A stretch of 64,000 bases of DNA. Source: Lates calcarifer (taxonomy: Eukaryota; Chordata; Actinopteri; Centropomidae). Location: assembly GCF_001640805.2 (NCBI RefSeq), contig NC_066852.1, positions 13,790,194-13,854,193 of the forward strand, read 5' to 3'. The position numbers and the translations under genes are program-made. Within the stretch, counting starts at the first letter, position 1; every line of letters begins with the position of its first letter. Below are positions 46,815-58,653 of this stretch, one piece after another. The notes beneath the pieces were generated by a model, which did not search any database, had not been told where the DNA came from, and worked only from the letters and a program-made list of their open reading frames with translations.

Positions 46815-47609
46815 ATGTCTACCGGACTGTCGGAGGGGGGCCGGACAGAGGACCTGGACCGGAGTAGCTGCAAGCAGGACTCTCCTGTTACAGAGCGCAG
46901 GAACCGCAGTGGCATCATCAGTGAGCCCCTCAGTAAGAGCCTTAAAAACTCCCGTACCCTCTCCCAGTATACAGCAGTCTCCTCTGCCACCACCAATGGA
47001 CACACGGACAATAGTGAGAGTAAGAGCCACTCGGCCAAGCCTCAGCCACCCCCGCAGCCCCAGCCCACTGTCTCCGCACTGACAGCAGCCAAGTTGGACC
47101 GAACCCTAGAACAGGTTCTGGAGGGACAGAATGGCCTGCTGCACTTTGCCCAGGCAGCAGCACTGTTAAAGCGGGCCGGTATGGAGCACATGCTCCTGCC
47201 TGGGGGCATGGGAGTGGGAGTTGGCGGTGGAGACGCAGGCTCGGGGGCTAGCGACTTGGAGGGTACGTCTGTCACGGACGCCGTAGGTGGTCCTGTTGAC
47301 TTCCCATATGGAGTAGGGGGTGGCTTCCCCTTCAACCCGGGGCTTTTCATCATGACGCCGGCTGGAGTGTTTCTGGCAGACAGCGCGCTACACATGGCCA
47401 GCCTGGCCGAGTACCCAGCGCAGAGCGAGCTGGCCTCTGCTATCAACTCCGGTAAAAAGAAGCGAAAACGTTGCGGCATGTGCCCACCTTGCCGACGGCG
47501 GATTAACTGCGAGCAATGCAGCAGCTGCCGAAATCGCAAAACTGGCCACCAGATCTGCAAGTTTCGCAAATGTGAGGAACTGAAGAAGAAGCCCTCTGCT
47601 GCTCTGGAG
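46815..47609 (+). CDS. cxxc5: cxxc5 coding exon 1
   Basis: 795 nt, 265 codons, ending in phase 0 at CTGGAG|GTAAGA. Start ATG in context GACCATGT gives [10 protein letters not shown]; human starts MSSLGGG. Reading through the donor would add only VRGWWL before a stop. Holds the whole CXXC finger. Confidence 0.95.
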
Positions 47610-50600
47610 GTAAGAGGGTGGTGGTTATGATGTACCTTTGCTTTAAAGGGTTTTGATCCAAAGAGTTACTACAATGCTTCAATGCATTCCCAAAAACTAA
47701 CAATATTTGGGCACTTAAGTGAAGAGAAGCAGAGAAGCCATAAATTTGTCACCATGGGATTGAAAATTTGGAGATGATCCACACTGAGGAATTACAAAAC
47801 TGTTTTAAAAAATACTAGAGAGAGAGAGAGATCTGCAAACCTCACTGACAAATTGCAGCTTCACACCTGAAAGCACAAAGAAGGTCTTTTAAGGTTCATA
47901 CCTGAATGTCATTCCCCTTTAAGGGAAATAGTACAGGGGGGCTTTTTGGTGGGGTGATGGCTCCACAAGCAGGGAAATGACAGGTGGTGAGGAGTGCTGT
48001 GGGTATGTGCAGGGTAAGCATGCACCATGGGGTCTCTTTAATCTGTCCACCATAACCACACCATCACCCTGCCTCTTTCAATTGGAAGACTAAGTCTCTA
48101 GCCAGAACACAAGATTGTTTGTGTTTTCCAAATAGAGCTGCACAATCTAGTTCCCATCGGTGGAGCGTTTTCTGTTTGTTCCCGTGCACATCCTGCTTTA
48201 CTTGTGCATACGTTGATTGTATAGGATTTTTTTTTCTTTTAAATGAGTGTGGATTCAGGGTGTTACTAATTGTGAATATGTGTACAGTATGTGTTTGTGT
48301 GTAAGTGTACATGCGTGGGTATGTTTGTGTATGTTTGTGCATGTAACAAGGGCCATCTGGCCACAGAGCTGTCATCTGGAGCACCAGGTGTCAGTGTGGC
48401 ACATGCCCCCCCCCCTGCTGCCGCTGTCCTTCTCTCCGGTGACACTCCTGCTCATCTAAATGGCCCTCCTAACTTCCCTGCCTGTTACCTCCATCACACT
48501 CAGTGGCCTAACTAACCCCGGCTGTGGTGATAGAGCGACCAATCAGGAAATCAATTTCAGCAGATGTTCCATCTCAAAGGAAATAAACTTTTTGTGATCA
48601 ATGGATAATAGTGTCACTTTGGCATTACATAATAAATTGATAGATATGTAACATGGTGTGAACATGAACCAGTGGAGAGGCCCCTGGTCTAATTGACACA
48701 AACTGGATCTGTGCTTCAAACTGCTAATGGCTTTACTTCTTTCTCTTTCTGATGCTGATTGAGGGTGACAGCTTGGCCTCTTGTTTGTAGGCTGAAAGGT
48801 TGGTTGTTCAATCCCCGTGTGCTGACTTTGGCCATCCACAGTGAAATGCTCCTTAAAGGGATAGTTTGGTTATTAGAGTCAAACAAAATGATGAAAACCT
48901 TCCTCAACTTGCAGAGATTTAAAATGTGCTAAAACGTCTGGTTTCATTGTTGTCAGAATTATTTTATTATTGAGTGGTAACACATGCGTAGGCACAGGCT
49001 GATGTGAAAAGTCTGTGTACATTATCACACAACAATAACTGAATATACAGTACTTGAACATAGCTCTTGGCAGCAATTAGTATACCAGAAATTGAAACCT
49101 GAAACAATTAGTCCATAAAATAACAGAACAGAAAAAGAATTAGCAGCTATATTGATAATCAACTAATTGTTTTCTTTGTCATAAATCATTGTAAAATAAA
49201 TATTTTTGGGGTAATTGTACTTCTGGATGCCCACAACACATTTGAAGATGTTGTGTTTGGCTTTGTTAAGTTGGGATGGGAATTTTAATTATTTTTTTAT
49301 GGTTTGTTAAATAAACAATTAATCAAAAAAAATATTGATAAATCAATCAATAATAAAAATAACTGTTAGTTGCATCATACCATAGAAATAAATGGGAACC
49401 TGTGGCTGTGTCAAACATAGAAAAGAAGATGGTAAAATTTGGAAAATAGTGTGCAACAATCAAAAGTATACATATTTGTTGAGAAGAAAATTAGCTACAG
49501 CATTTTAAAAAGCTGTGGCATGGTCCCTTTAATAGTGTTACATTCAGCGTGCTGATGATCATTGCAGACTGATGTGTGTGAATATCAGCAGTGTTGTTTG
49601 CCATTGTTGCATTGTTCAGTTCCAAGTTGATGAGCAGCTTCATTTGCCTCCGTTGATGATTCACCAAACTGGTGAGAGGTGTCAGCTCGCGATGTAGGTG
49701 GTCCGACTCAATGTCTGTTATGAAGAGGACTTTAATTTTAGTTTATGATCTGCAGCTGATGTTGGCATAGCCTGTTAGCCTAATACCAGTTGTTCAGACC
49801 AGTGATGCCGCACCCAAGGGGCCTTGAATATTCATGAACGTTGATATAGGTCATCATGTTGCTTGTCACGTCACAGTCTGCTGATGGTGCTGGTGGCCAC
49901 CTCAAATGAGAGAAACTCCAAGGTAACATAAACCTGCCAAGCCTCCAAGGACCAAGTATAATAGCAGTCTGATTATTGACTTTAGTAATTGTATGGGCTG
50001 TAATTACCTTGCACACATTTTTTACTCCTGACATTTGAGAAGATGTACTTGTCGCTAATTTATTTAAGGTGTCTGTCAAGCAGTTTCCTCTTTTTCAGAC
50101 CAGAAATTAGAAGGCAAATATCTCTGTACAACTCAATTACAGATTTACAGTATAACATAACATTAGTGACTGTTAAGGATAATATCAGTGTTTTTAAAGG
50201 TTTGCAGTTGCAGTATGAGGTACAATTCTCGACTACATCATTCCTGGTGCCTGCACAACATTAGTGTAGATGTCAAAAGCAAACAGTGTGGAAAAACAGC
50301 TGTCAGACTTAAATGTTGCCTAAATAGTCCATCAGACATCAGAATAAACATGAAGTTTTATTGTTTTTCACCAGGCAAAAAGGTGGATTGCTGCACTAAA
50401 GCTGGTCCATGCATTAAATGGAAAAGGATGTAAACACGTTGGTGGTCAGGGTCTCATTAATTGCTCAAAAAACCAGGCACAATGTAGGCGCATTCGATAG
50501 ATGAAATATGACATTATAGCAACAACAATGCGGTGCAGTCTTGGTGGTCTGAAAGATGCCACAGTGCCACAGATGTACTGAAGGTCATGAGATAGCGACA

Positions 50601-53600
50601 AGAAAGGCAACAAATATTCATACCAAAGTGTGCAACTCCTGCACATCGACCCATTCAGACAGCACAAACCAAACCTTAACTTCAGCTGCCTGACACCCCG
50701 CTGCAAGAAACAAAATCTTTATGTCAGAATAATCCTTGTCCACACAGTGTATTTTGGATATCTTTGTTTTACACTGTAAAGTTTGTACTTCAAGAATGGC
50801 TCAAAGCAGCTAATCATGAATACATTGCAACACAGTTGACATGCTTCTGAATATTAAATAGGTCTTAAAATCGGTCTCTAAAATTGGTCTCAAAATGAGA
50901 CCAATATTCTCCTTCAGTTAGGAATCTGGTCTGCAACCAGTTATGTCTTTGCCCCTCCTCCCCCCCGTACAGCACTCTGACTATTGTACAATTTTATTTC
51001 AATTTCACCTGTTTTTTTTTTTAAATTTTTTATTTGTCCTCATGCACTCATACATTTCCCATTAGCAGTCTAGTTGTTGTCTCAAATGGCTTTGTTATTA
51101 AGTCAACAGCTCTTGTTCAGCAGGTGATTAGATCAGAGAATACAGCCTGGGCCGCGCCGTCAGAGAGCGTGATGTCATCAGCACCAGCTAAATGTCAGAG
51201 GATGAGACTCACAGAGGATGTGCTGCGTCAGGAGAGAAAAGTGGAGAGCGCAGGGAGTCAGCGGTAAATCTCAAATGTCAATATTGAGTAGATGATGTAA
51301 GATTGTCAATTACAGTGTGTGGCTTCATTGCCTTTAAACAATGGTTCAATTAGAGAAACTCCTGCTTTCCCATCAGTGTTTTTAATGCATGTTCGTGGCG
51401 ACTTGAGGCAGCACCTGTGCCAGCAGAGAAGATCCTCCTGGCTTTCCACAGTCCACAGTGAACCGCACAGAGCCCCAGCTGCAGCTCAAACAGCCCCTGA
51501 GTGTCACATTCCCCTTCAATCAAAGACAGAGCGGCACATCCCCATGTCCGCCGTGTGCTGTGTGCAGTCTCAAAAGGGGGCACGACGTCTTATTTACCAT
51601 GTGTCTCGCGGTCAGTTTTTGTCAGATGGTTTTGGACTGCTTTCCTGGCACGTCCATGTGTTGCATGCACATGTGAGTAAGAAAAAAAAAAAAAAACGAC
51701 TGGAAGAAATATCTCGGGCTTTGTTTGTTTTACTGCATTTGCGTTGAAAGGTTATGCTCGTGTGATTGTGTGGAAGCCTGTGAGCGTTACACAGCGTTGG
51801 TACACAAGTGCAGTCCAGCAGCAGCGTGCTTATTTTAAGGGTGTTGACGGTCTCCATTGAAAGCTCATGGCAGCTCAAAGAGGAGCGTAAAATTGGCAAG
51901 TGAGGGGGAGTTAGCATGCTGAGGCCTTTGCCACCTCATAGCTCACTGGCTGAAGATGTCTGGATTTATTCTGGGAATGCTACATTTGAGAGAAATAAGT
52001 GGGATGGCTGTTCCTCTCTGCTCTGTGTCTGAATGCCCTCCAGTGGTGTCAGTCTCAGCGATACTGTTCAACATAAAGCGAAAGAGGGAGAGTTGTAGTG
52101 TACCTTGTTTTTCTCTTGTATGTCACTGTATTACACTGAGGGTGCACTGTACATGTGGGTGGTTAATATTTGAAAAGATTATGCGACAAGACAGGAGCTG
52201 AGTCTTTGTCTCCTTATAGAATAACATATCTTATAATGAAATTCACTGATTGTGTGTCAAAGACTGTGCCTTTTTGTCATTAGACAAAGCTAACACCTGA
52301 GCATACTAGCGTTGTCCATTGGGGGCCACTTTGCTGGTATCAGGCATCGACATAGGAGTAGCGTATTCCCTCACGGTCTTTCCTGCCTCCCAGACACCGT
52401 ACACCAGACAGTCAGGACAGAGGAGACTCATGCAAACTGACAGGCATGCAGACTGACACTGAGACACATGGATGTGTGGGCAAGTTGCTGGGCAGACAGA
52501 GGGACAAGTTGGAGTGGACAGAGGAGGCTGAGGGGGGCAGAAAGAGAAAGAAAGCAGTCAGGCAGCCAAGGTGTCATACTGTGGGGCTGATATCAGGTTG
52601 TAGTCAGCCCAGTGAGCACAGATTTTGTTATTTGCAGGTTAAAAGAAAAGTATTCTAGTGACATGTAAACATGGTCATTTAAATACTATTGAAACATTAT
52701 ACAAAAGCCTGACATAAAAATATCTTTATATTTCAACCAAATTAGCCTAGTTGTAACCTAGATACCCATATATTTTTTGACTTGTGATTACTGGATGAGT
52801 ATTGAGATGTATAGCATGAAAGGTCTGGATCGCTAGTTTTAGGATCTGTCACCATTCAAACATTTCCAGCATCGTTTTTGGTATATTTACAACTAGAGCT
52901 GCAACAATTAGTTGATTAATTAATCAGTTGATTGCCCAGAAAATTAATCTGCAGCTATTTTGATGATAGAATAGTCGTTTCAGTCATTTTTTGAAGCAAA
53001 AGCACCAAACCTTTTCTGATTCCAGCCTCCCAGATTTGTATTTGTTTGCCTCCTATTTCAGTAAATAGAATACCTGATGGTTGTACAAAACAAGAAAATT
53101 GAAGACATCACATCACTGTGGCCACTGAGACATTGTGAACATTATTCTTTCACTATTTTCATGAGTGATTAATTGATTAATGAAGAAAACAATCAGCTGA
53201 TTAATAGATAAAGAAAATAATTTTTAGTTGCAGCCCTATTTACATCAGTGACATGTATGATTAACTAATGAGTAGAGCTCATAAATCAGATTGTCTCCTT
53301 CCCATGCTTTGAGATGTATGTATTGGTCCAGTCAGAGAAACTGTATCAGTTTATCTACATATCAATCATAACTGACTCAGGAAGGAAAATGTATCACCCC
53401 TTCAGCCAGACAAACAGTGAGTGTTTATGCCAACTAGAGGTCACTGGTGTTTTCATTCAGTTGTTTTAAAGGTTTCCTTTTCTTCCCCTCTGAACAACAG
53501 ACAGTGTTACAGCCCACATACAGTACTGTATGTGGAGATGCTTTGTGTTTAGTGTGTCAGTTTGTGTGTTGTTGTTTTTTTTTCTTGTGGGTGTCCATAA

Positions 53601-56439
53601 GGGAATCCTCACAATTGTCGAGGATAAAGCCATGAAAACAATAACCAGACTGCTCAGCGGTGCCCTGGGGCAGAAATTGAATTCATGATGGCTTAAACTG
53701 GCTAACAGGAATTTGCATCAGTAACACCTAACAGCACGCACTGTACTCTGAAAGGCCATTATAAATGATGGTGGATTTAACTCATTTAAGAAGCAGTTAG
53801 TCTCAAAAAAGGAAAGGATGTTTCCATCTTCTACTTTTGTGGCGTGTAACACGCAAGTTGTTTGTGCCATGCTAAGACAAATGTGCTTGCCTTGTTTGAG
53901 AAAACACATCCATCGATTGTAGTGATTGGCCACTTCACACCCACAGATCCCATCTGTTTGAACCTGCGCAATCAGTGTTGGTGAAGGAAGGCTTTTTCTA
54001 TTCCTGAGCTGCTGCCATTTTTCCATTGATTGCACATGTTTGATAATGAGAGAAGGAGAGAGGGTGAAAAAAAAAAAAGAGCAGTGTTCACAGTTCAATC
54101 GAGGGATGTGTTGATTTCCTTCCCACGCATTACGTCACGGTCAGTCCGGCCTTTACTGGGTTTTTGACATCTGTGGCAGCGCCAGATGTTCCTGTCCTCT
54201 GACTGTCTTCTTAACAGCTGAGTGCTGCTGTAGAAAGGTCACAGAGATGGATGAGGGGCTGACTATATTTAACAAACAGACCATAAAATAATGTTGGCAA
54301 TATGCTGCTGTTAACCTCCAGGTTCATGGCTCCTGTTAATATTCACTAAAAGAGCAGCCAGAAAGAATTAACATAAACATACACTTCAACACCTGCATCC
54401 ATCAAACAACATTAGCTACATCTTTGAGAAACTGATAGGAAGTCTAGAGGCTGATGCGAACTGACACATGCACATGTAGGTAAGGACCAACACTGTGGCG
54501 TTCAGTGTCTCTGCTGTCAGATAATTCCTGATTGAGTCAATTTAACAAATAAAGCACAGTGTGGGTTATATTTAGCGGAGATCGCCTGAGTAATTACCTC
54601 GTTTGAAGTCTTTTTACCCGAGCGAAAAATGTTTCATTTTTGTCAGCAGGAGTTAACTTTCAAAATGAAAGTAAATGAAACCTGGGGAGCATGAACCGCG
54701 CTGTCACTCAGTTTCATGTCCAGATATGAACAATAGCATTTCAAAAGAAACGCTGCGCCACTGATTCAAGGGTAGAGGAATGGTTTAAGTGGGCCTGAAA
54801 AGTAATTAGGGCCGGTATTGTTTTTGGTTTCAAACAAACTTCTCTCAGCTAATGGGCCATTTGCCTCTGAGATGCCTTTGTTGAAAAACTCATAATTCTA
54901 CTGCAGCTGGGCGAGAGAGCTGCGCAACAAGGCACACAAAATCCTACATCTGATTGTGTTCGAGTTACAGATGATTTTTTCATCAGAATGTGGGGCAGAA
55001 TTTTAACTTTTTCATCTCTTTATTGTATGTGGCAAAACAAAGATGTGAGTGCCAGTGATGTATGACACATGCAGTACATCTCTCCTTTTCAGTAGGTGTG
55101 ACTGTAAGCACGTGTGTGTGTATGTGTGTATTTGTTTTCGCACTCACAGTATGTATGTATGTTCCTCAGTAAACCCTCTGCTGTTGAGTGCTGATGGAAA
55201 ACTGAATCTGAATCCATCGTGTGTGAGAGTTTGAGTTTAACAGTCTCACTGTTTGGTGTGATTTCGGGGGTGTATTGTGAGTGTCAGTTAACGTGCCACT
55301 GTGTGTGGAGGTGTGTGACTGTACTTGAATACATATTGGTTCGGTGTGAGAGTGTGTGTGGGTGCATAAATGTTTGCCGAGCTCCTCCTGCCTCGCTCCA
55401 GGCAGAGCTGGGCTGACGGAAGGATCTGTGCTGCAGAATCGAGTTGCTGAGGACGCCAGCCGCGCTCGCAGCTCCAGGGACCCCCGAGTGGCTCTCTGCT
55501 CTCTATCTCCTGACTCGCAGGCCCGACGCTGCTGCTGCTTTAGCCCCTGCAGCTGCATGCATGTGTGCCACTCCTGCTCTGTGCAATCAGACACACAGAT
55601 AACCACAGAGAGAGAGGGAGAGAGAGAGAGAGGGGTGGGGAGGATGGAAAACGGCATCATCATTGATGAGGGTGTGGGAGAGCAATGCGTGTGGTGGTTA
55701 AATAATAAATGTGGCGTATCGGGTTTTTGTGTGAAGCCAGGACTGAAGCCCGTTCCTGTGGTGGTGGTGGTGGTGGTGGTGGTGGGGGGGCAGCTGATGG
55801 TCCAGACAATGTAGGATGTCGTGATTTCACACATAATACTCATCCAGGGATAAGGAGTGAAACAGAGCTTGTGCTGGATTGATTGGCTGGTCAATCAATA
55901 TGGTGATTGACATTTATCATTTAAGTCCGTCATCAACTAAAAATAACCAACATTCATTAGTTCTGCCTTTGTACATGTCAAGATTTTTTGTTTTTGTCTG
56001 TTGTAGAATGGTACAAATTGAATATCTTTGGGGGGTTTTCACTGTTGATTCGACAAAATAAGCAATGTGAAGACTCCACCTTAGGTTCTCGTCACTTATG
56101 AATGTTTTTTACATTTCATATATTAAGCAATTTATTGAAAAACTATCAACAAATTAGTCAGAAATGACAATAATCATTACTTTCAGCCCCGAATTAAAGA
56201 AACAACAGAGAAGACACTTAGTGAAATAGCAGATTTTGTGGTTATATATCAGCAAACACTTTTAAAAAACTGTGTTGCTTTTCATTAACAACTCCAACCT
56301 CCTGCTCTCTCTCTCTCTCTGTCTCCCTCTCTCTTCTCCCCTCCCCTCCCCTCCAATTCCCCCCCCCCCCCCCCTTGTCTTCCGTTTCTCCAAGAAGGTG
56401 ATGCTTCCTACAGGAGCGGCGTTCCGGTGGTTCCAGTAG
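46815..56439 (+). CDS. cxxc5: CXXC-type zinc finger protein 5 (complete, two coding exons)
   Basis: Nuclear CpG-DNA-binding regulator, induced by BMP signalling, that dampens Wnt signalling by binding the PDZ domain of Dishevelled (family knowledge). Spliced from 46815-47609 and 56395-56439, 279 residues (human 322). Residues about 28-50 hold the conserved [18 protein letters not shown] block. A Q/P-rich and a glycine-rich variable part follow, then [20 protein letters not shown] with [11 protein letters not shown]. Next come the basic KKKRKR and the CXXC finger with eight cysteines: 220, 223, 226, 232, 235, 238, 248, 253. KTGHQI (242-247) is the KTxxxI Dishevelled-binding motif. The C-terminus [14 protein letters not shown] is as in human CXXC5. 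CXXC4 differs (CGVCVPCKRLINCG), so it is excluded. Whether this is the a or b teleost duplicate cannot be told. Confidence 0.96.
48853..49533. mobile_element. Possible miniature element with TTAAAGGGA ends, hosting a nested hAT copy
   Basis: TTAAAGGGATAGTTTGG at the left and TGGTCCCTTTAA at the right give 9-bp inverted ends of a type (TTAAAGGGATAGTT...) frequent in fish genomes. The GCTGCAAC-family copy lies inside. The pairing of the two ends is inferred; the interior is too decayed to prove a single element. Confidence 0.35.
49061..49378 (+). mobile_element. hAT-type miniature element, GCTGCAAC family, copy 2 (decayed)
   Basis: Shared segments: TTGTTTTCTTTGTCATAAAT, ATATTTTTGGGGTAATTGTA, ACACATTTGAAGATGTTGTG and the end TAAAAATAACTGTTAGTTGC. 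The same order and strand are seen in copies 3 and 4. Ends approximate, no clear target duplication. Confidence 0.6.
52894..53238 (+). mobile_element. hAT-type miniature element, GCTGCAAC family, copy 3 (both ends and target duplication intact)
   Basis: 345 bp. Left end TAGAGCTGCAAC and right end GTTGCAGCCCTA form 12-bp terminal inverted repeats with one mismatch. Flanks TTTACAAC (52886-52893) and TTTACATC (53239-53246) are an 8-bp target duplication with one mismatch, as expected for hAT transposition. The interior is AT-rich with repeated GATTAAT words near both ends and no coding capacity, so movement needed a transposase from elsewhere. Confidence 0.85.
54520..54960. promoter_or_regulatory. 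Candidate conserved non-coding element in the cxxc5 intron
   Basis: About 440 bp of non-repetitive, compositionally even sequence with TAATTA-type words (GAGTAATTACCTCG, AAAAGTAATTAGGGCC), GGGCCATTTG and CAGCTG-like sites, flanked by repeat-rich intron. It looks like a developmental enhancer, but no alignment was possible, so this is a suggestion only. Confidence 0.25.
55757..55790 (+). repeat. (TGG)n microsatellite followed by G run
   Basis: About nine GTG/TGG units then seven or more G. The complementary strand reads (CCA)n. Confidence 0.9.
55864..56190 (+). mobile_element. hAT-type miniature element, GCTGCAAC family, copy 4 (decayed)
   Basis: Recognisable blocks: TATCATTTAAGTCCGTCATC with AACCAACATTC, TTGAATATCTTTGGGGGGTT, GATTCGACAAAATAAGCAAT with GTGAAGACTCCACCTTAGG, and the end ACAATAATCATTACTTTCAG followed by CCCC. 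It ends only about 200 bp before the last cxxc5 exon. Ends approximate. Confidence 0.6.
56359..56374 (+). repeat. C run (16 nt) in the cxxc5 acceptor region
   Basis: Sixteen C residues between CT-rich sequence and the acceptor of the last exon, about 20 nt before the AG. May serve as part of an unusually long pyrimidine tract. Confidence 0.9.
56395..56439 (+). CDS. cxxc5: cxxc5 coding exon 2 (last 14 codons)
   Basis: Encodes [14 protein letters not shown] and TAG, matching the human CXXC5 ending exactly. The acceptor TTCTCCAAG is preceded by a 16-nt C run (56359-56374) and CT-rich sequence. Because the coding part is only 45 nt, this exon is easily missed by gene finders. Confidence 0.95.
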   Translation, partial: KVMLPTGAAFRWFQ

Positions 56440-57510
56440 GACTCCTCCTCCACCCCCTTACCCAAAGCTCTGCCATCAAGTGCAATGCCAACTCCTGGAT
56501 TGTCTCCGGAACAGACACTGGCTAATAAACAAACAAGCAACAAATAAAAATTAAAGGAAAAAAAAAACAAGAAAAAAAAAAACATAAAAATGAAACAAAA
56601 AGAAAGCAGAACATTAAAGAAAAAAAGAAAAAAAAATCAGTCGGGTAATGGATGCACCTACTTATTCCTTGAACCAAAAATGAAGCGTAAAGAAAAGCAT
56701 CTATGGCAACTTTCATTCCCTTTTCTATGTTTCCATTTTGGTACCTTTTGTCCTTTTTCCAGCAGGTTTTTTTTTCTGTTGCTTAAACATGGAACTGTTC
56801 ATTACCAGAAACAGAAATGACGGACTGAGTGTGGACAATCAACTAATTTCTGTGTTTGGTGTTAATGTTGTTCATGTGTGGAAAGATACAGTACTTGTGT
56901 AGAGAATGTAAATTTACAGCTATATTTTAAAACTAGTGGCTAATGGCAAACATTATTGTAATTCTTCACCATTATGTTACTTAAACCCTTGTCTATTTTA
57001 CGACTCACTTCGCTGAAGAGTAAAGGTTTTCAGACACATTAGTGGAAGAAAGTGTTTCAAAAATTGTGATGCTGTTGATTTGGGACTTAAACAAAGAATA
57101 AGAAAAAGTCATGTTATATCGAGCAGGTTTCCAGAGATTTTTCCCTGGGTTGAAGACGCTGTTAGCCAGAGCCGTCACTACTGTAATTTCCTCAATCAGC
57201 CCTCCTCTGCATTTCCAAACTTTTTTCCTTTTAGTGAAACTGGCAGCCTTATGTTACTGTGGCCCTACTGAGCATGTGCCAATACTGCTCAGGGCAATAG
57301 CACTAAGAGACAGCACTTGCTCTGAGTCTACCCTACTGAACGCACTGAGACAAGATTACATTTTTTTTTTATTTTGTTTGTTTATTTGTTATATTTTCAT
57401 GATTTTGTTATGTTGCTGGGTAGCTACAGCTTTTAAAAATAACCAATCTTTGTATTCGTTTAGAAAATTGGACTGGTTTTGTGAATAAAAAGGAATGCAT
57501 GTATTCGTGT
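56440..57510 (+). other. Probable cxxc5 3' UTR
   Basis: About 1 kb of A/T-rich sequence after the stop with no further coding exon. Ends at the poly(A) signal at 57484. Includes A-rich stretches at 56550-56640. Confidence 0.6.
57484..57489 (+). terminator. cxxc5 poly(A) signal AATAAA
   Basis: AATAAA in GGTTTTGTGAATAAAAAGGA followed 50-80 nt later by T/GT-rich sequence (TTGTCTATTTGCATG, TTTTTTGTTGTTTT), the layout of a genuine cleavage site. Confidence 0.6.
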
Positions 57511-57674
57511 CAAAATTTACAGTTCTGATGTCTGTCTACTTGTCTATTTGCATGTTTTTTGTTGTTTTTTTTTTTAAACAGCTGGTTTGACTAAAAAAGA
57601 AATATTGACTACAAATTTTCCATAGATTGGTGAAACTGTTCCCTTTTCTTTTATAATTGGATGTTATAAAAATG

Positions 57675-57693
57675 AAAAAAAAAAAAAAAAAAA
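57675..57693 (+). repeat. Poly(A) run (19 nt)
   Basis: Uninterrupted A tract about 190 bp after the cxxc5 poly(A) signal. Confidence 0.9.
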
Positions 57694-58620
57694 TCTGAAA
57701 GGTTCTGACAGGAGAAGAACTCATTAAAAGTAAACCAGGCAGTGGTATGGATCATCGTGATGTCCTTGGTTTGACTGAGATATTTCTCTCACTGCCTGTG
57801 TGATAACTTCCTATGGTGGAATGACTGATGATGGAGCCTTGCTATGCTCAAATGTAACCAAAATTATTTAAAAGATGTTTTTGAATAAGAACAGTTTTGA
57901 TTGCAGTGTTTCTTCAAAAATGCATGAAACCGCCTGAAAATCCTCCTGAAAATGTCTTTTTTTTTTCCCTCAAAGATTTTTGCTCTTCTTCTAAGACCTT
58001 TGTGACATTCACACTCCTCCATGACATTTACAGGCAGAAAACACAAGCAGAAAACCATTCACAGTCATGGATTACTAATGGGAAGTTTTGTCATCAGAGC
58101 TATTGTAAAGAAGCCTGGATAAAGTGTGTGTGTTTTAGGGCTGAGTGTGTTATGCATACATTGAGTGGCAGGGAAGACATGGATAAGTGGAAGGTGTGCT
58201 GATTTAAAAAAAAAAAAAAAAACAAAAAAAACCTTTCCAAAAATGTGGTCAGTCTCACATGGGTCTTAATGTAATTACTGATTCTAATGCCTCAGGTCTG
58301 TGACACTAGAGTGGATTTCCATTTCCTGCAAAGTGATGATTTCCAGTGATTTTTTTTTTCACAGCTCCATAGTCACTCTTTCATATCCAGGTGGAGAAGT
58401 AGATGCAGATTTCTGCCGCAGCCGTAGCACTGAGTGTTTTTAATTAGTGAATATCCACGGTGGAAGGCCCAGTATGGTGGGCTTGTGTACGAGCTCGTGA
58501 TCAGCTTGGCGAGCGTAGGGTTGGAGAGTGTAGCTATATTCCCAGCTTCCCCCCCGGTGACAGTGCTGGGCTAGTGCCATCGCCATGGCGATGGGGGGAG
58601 TGTGTGCGTGAGTGTGTGTA

Positions 58621-58624
<4 letters not shown>

Positions 58625-58653
<29 letters not shown>
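58625..58653 (+). repeat. (TG)n microsatellite
   Basis: About fourteen TG units followed by a G-rich stretch. Confidence 0.95.

Larger units (their letters stand above)
47610..56394. other. cxxc5 intron between coding exons
   Basis: 8.8 kb. Contains three copies of one hAT-type miniature element, a probable nested repeat (48853-49533), CT/GA and TGG runs, and a candidate conserved non-coding block (54520-54960). The open frames here, including minus strand 55166-55894, are low-complexity and not supported. Confidence 0.7.

Noticed and set aside
46484..47038. 184-codon minus-strand open frame, and another at 47042-47569
   Set aside because: Both are antisense to the CXXC5 coding exon, whose own frame has strong family identity; high GC keeps the opposite frames open.
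46815..47609. Assignment of the zinc-finger gene to CXXC4
   Set aside because: CXXC4 has CGVCVPCKRLINCG and a different central part; this protein follows CXXC5 in the N-terminal, central and finger regions.
55166..55894. 242-codon minus-strand open frame
   Set aside because: It includes a translated (CCA)n run (TTTTTTT), CA-derived HTHSHT stretches and no domain; it sits in the cxxc5 intron.
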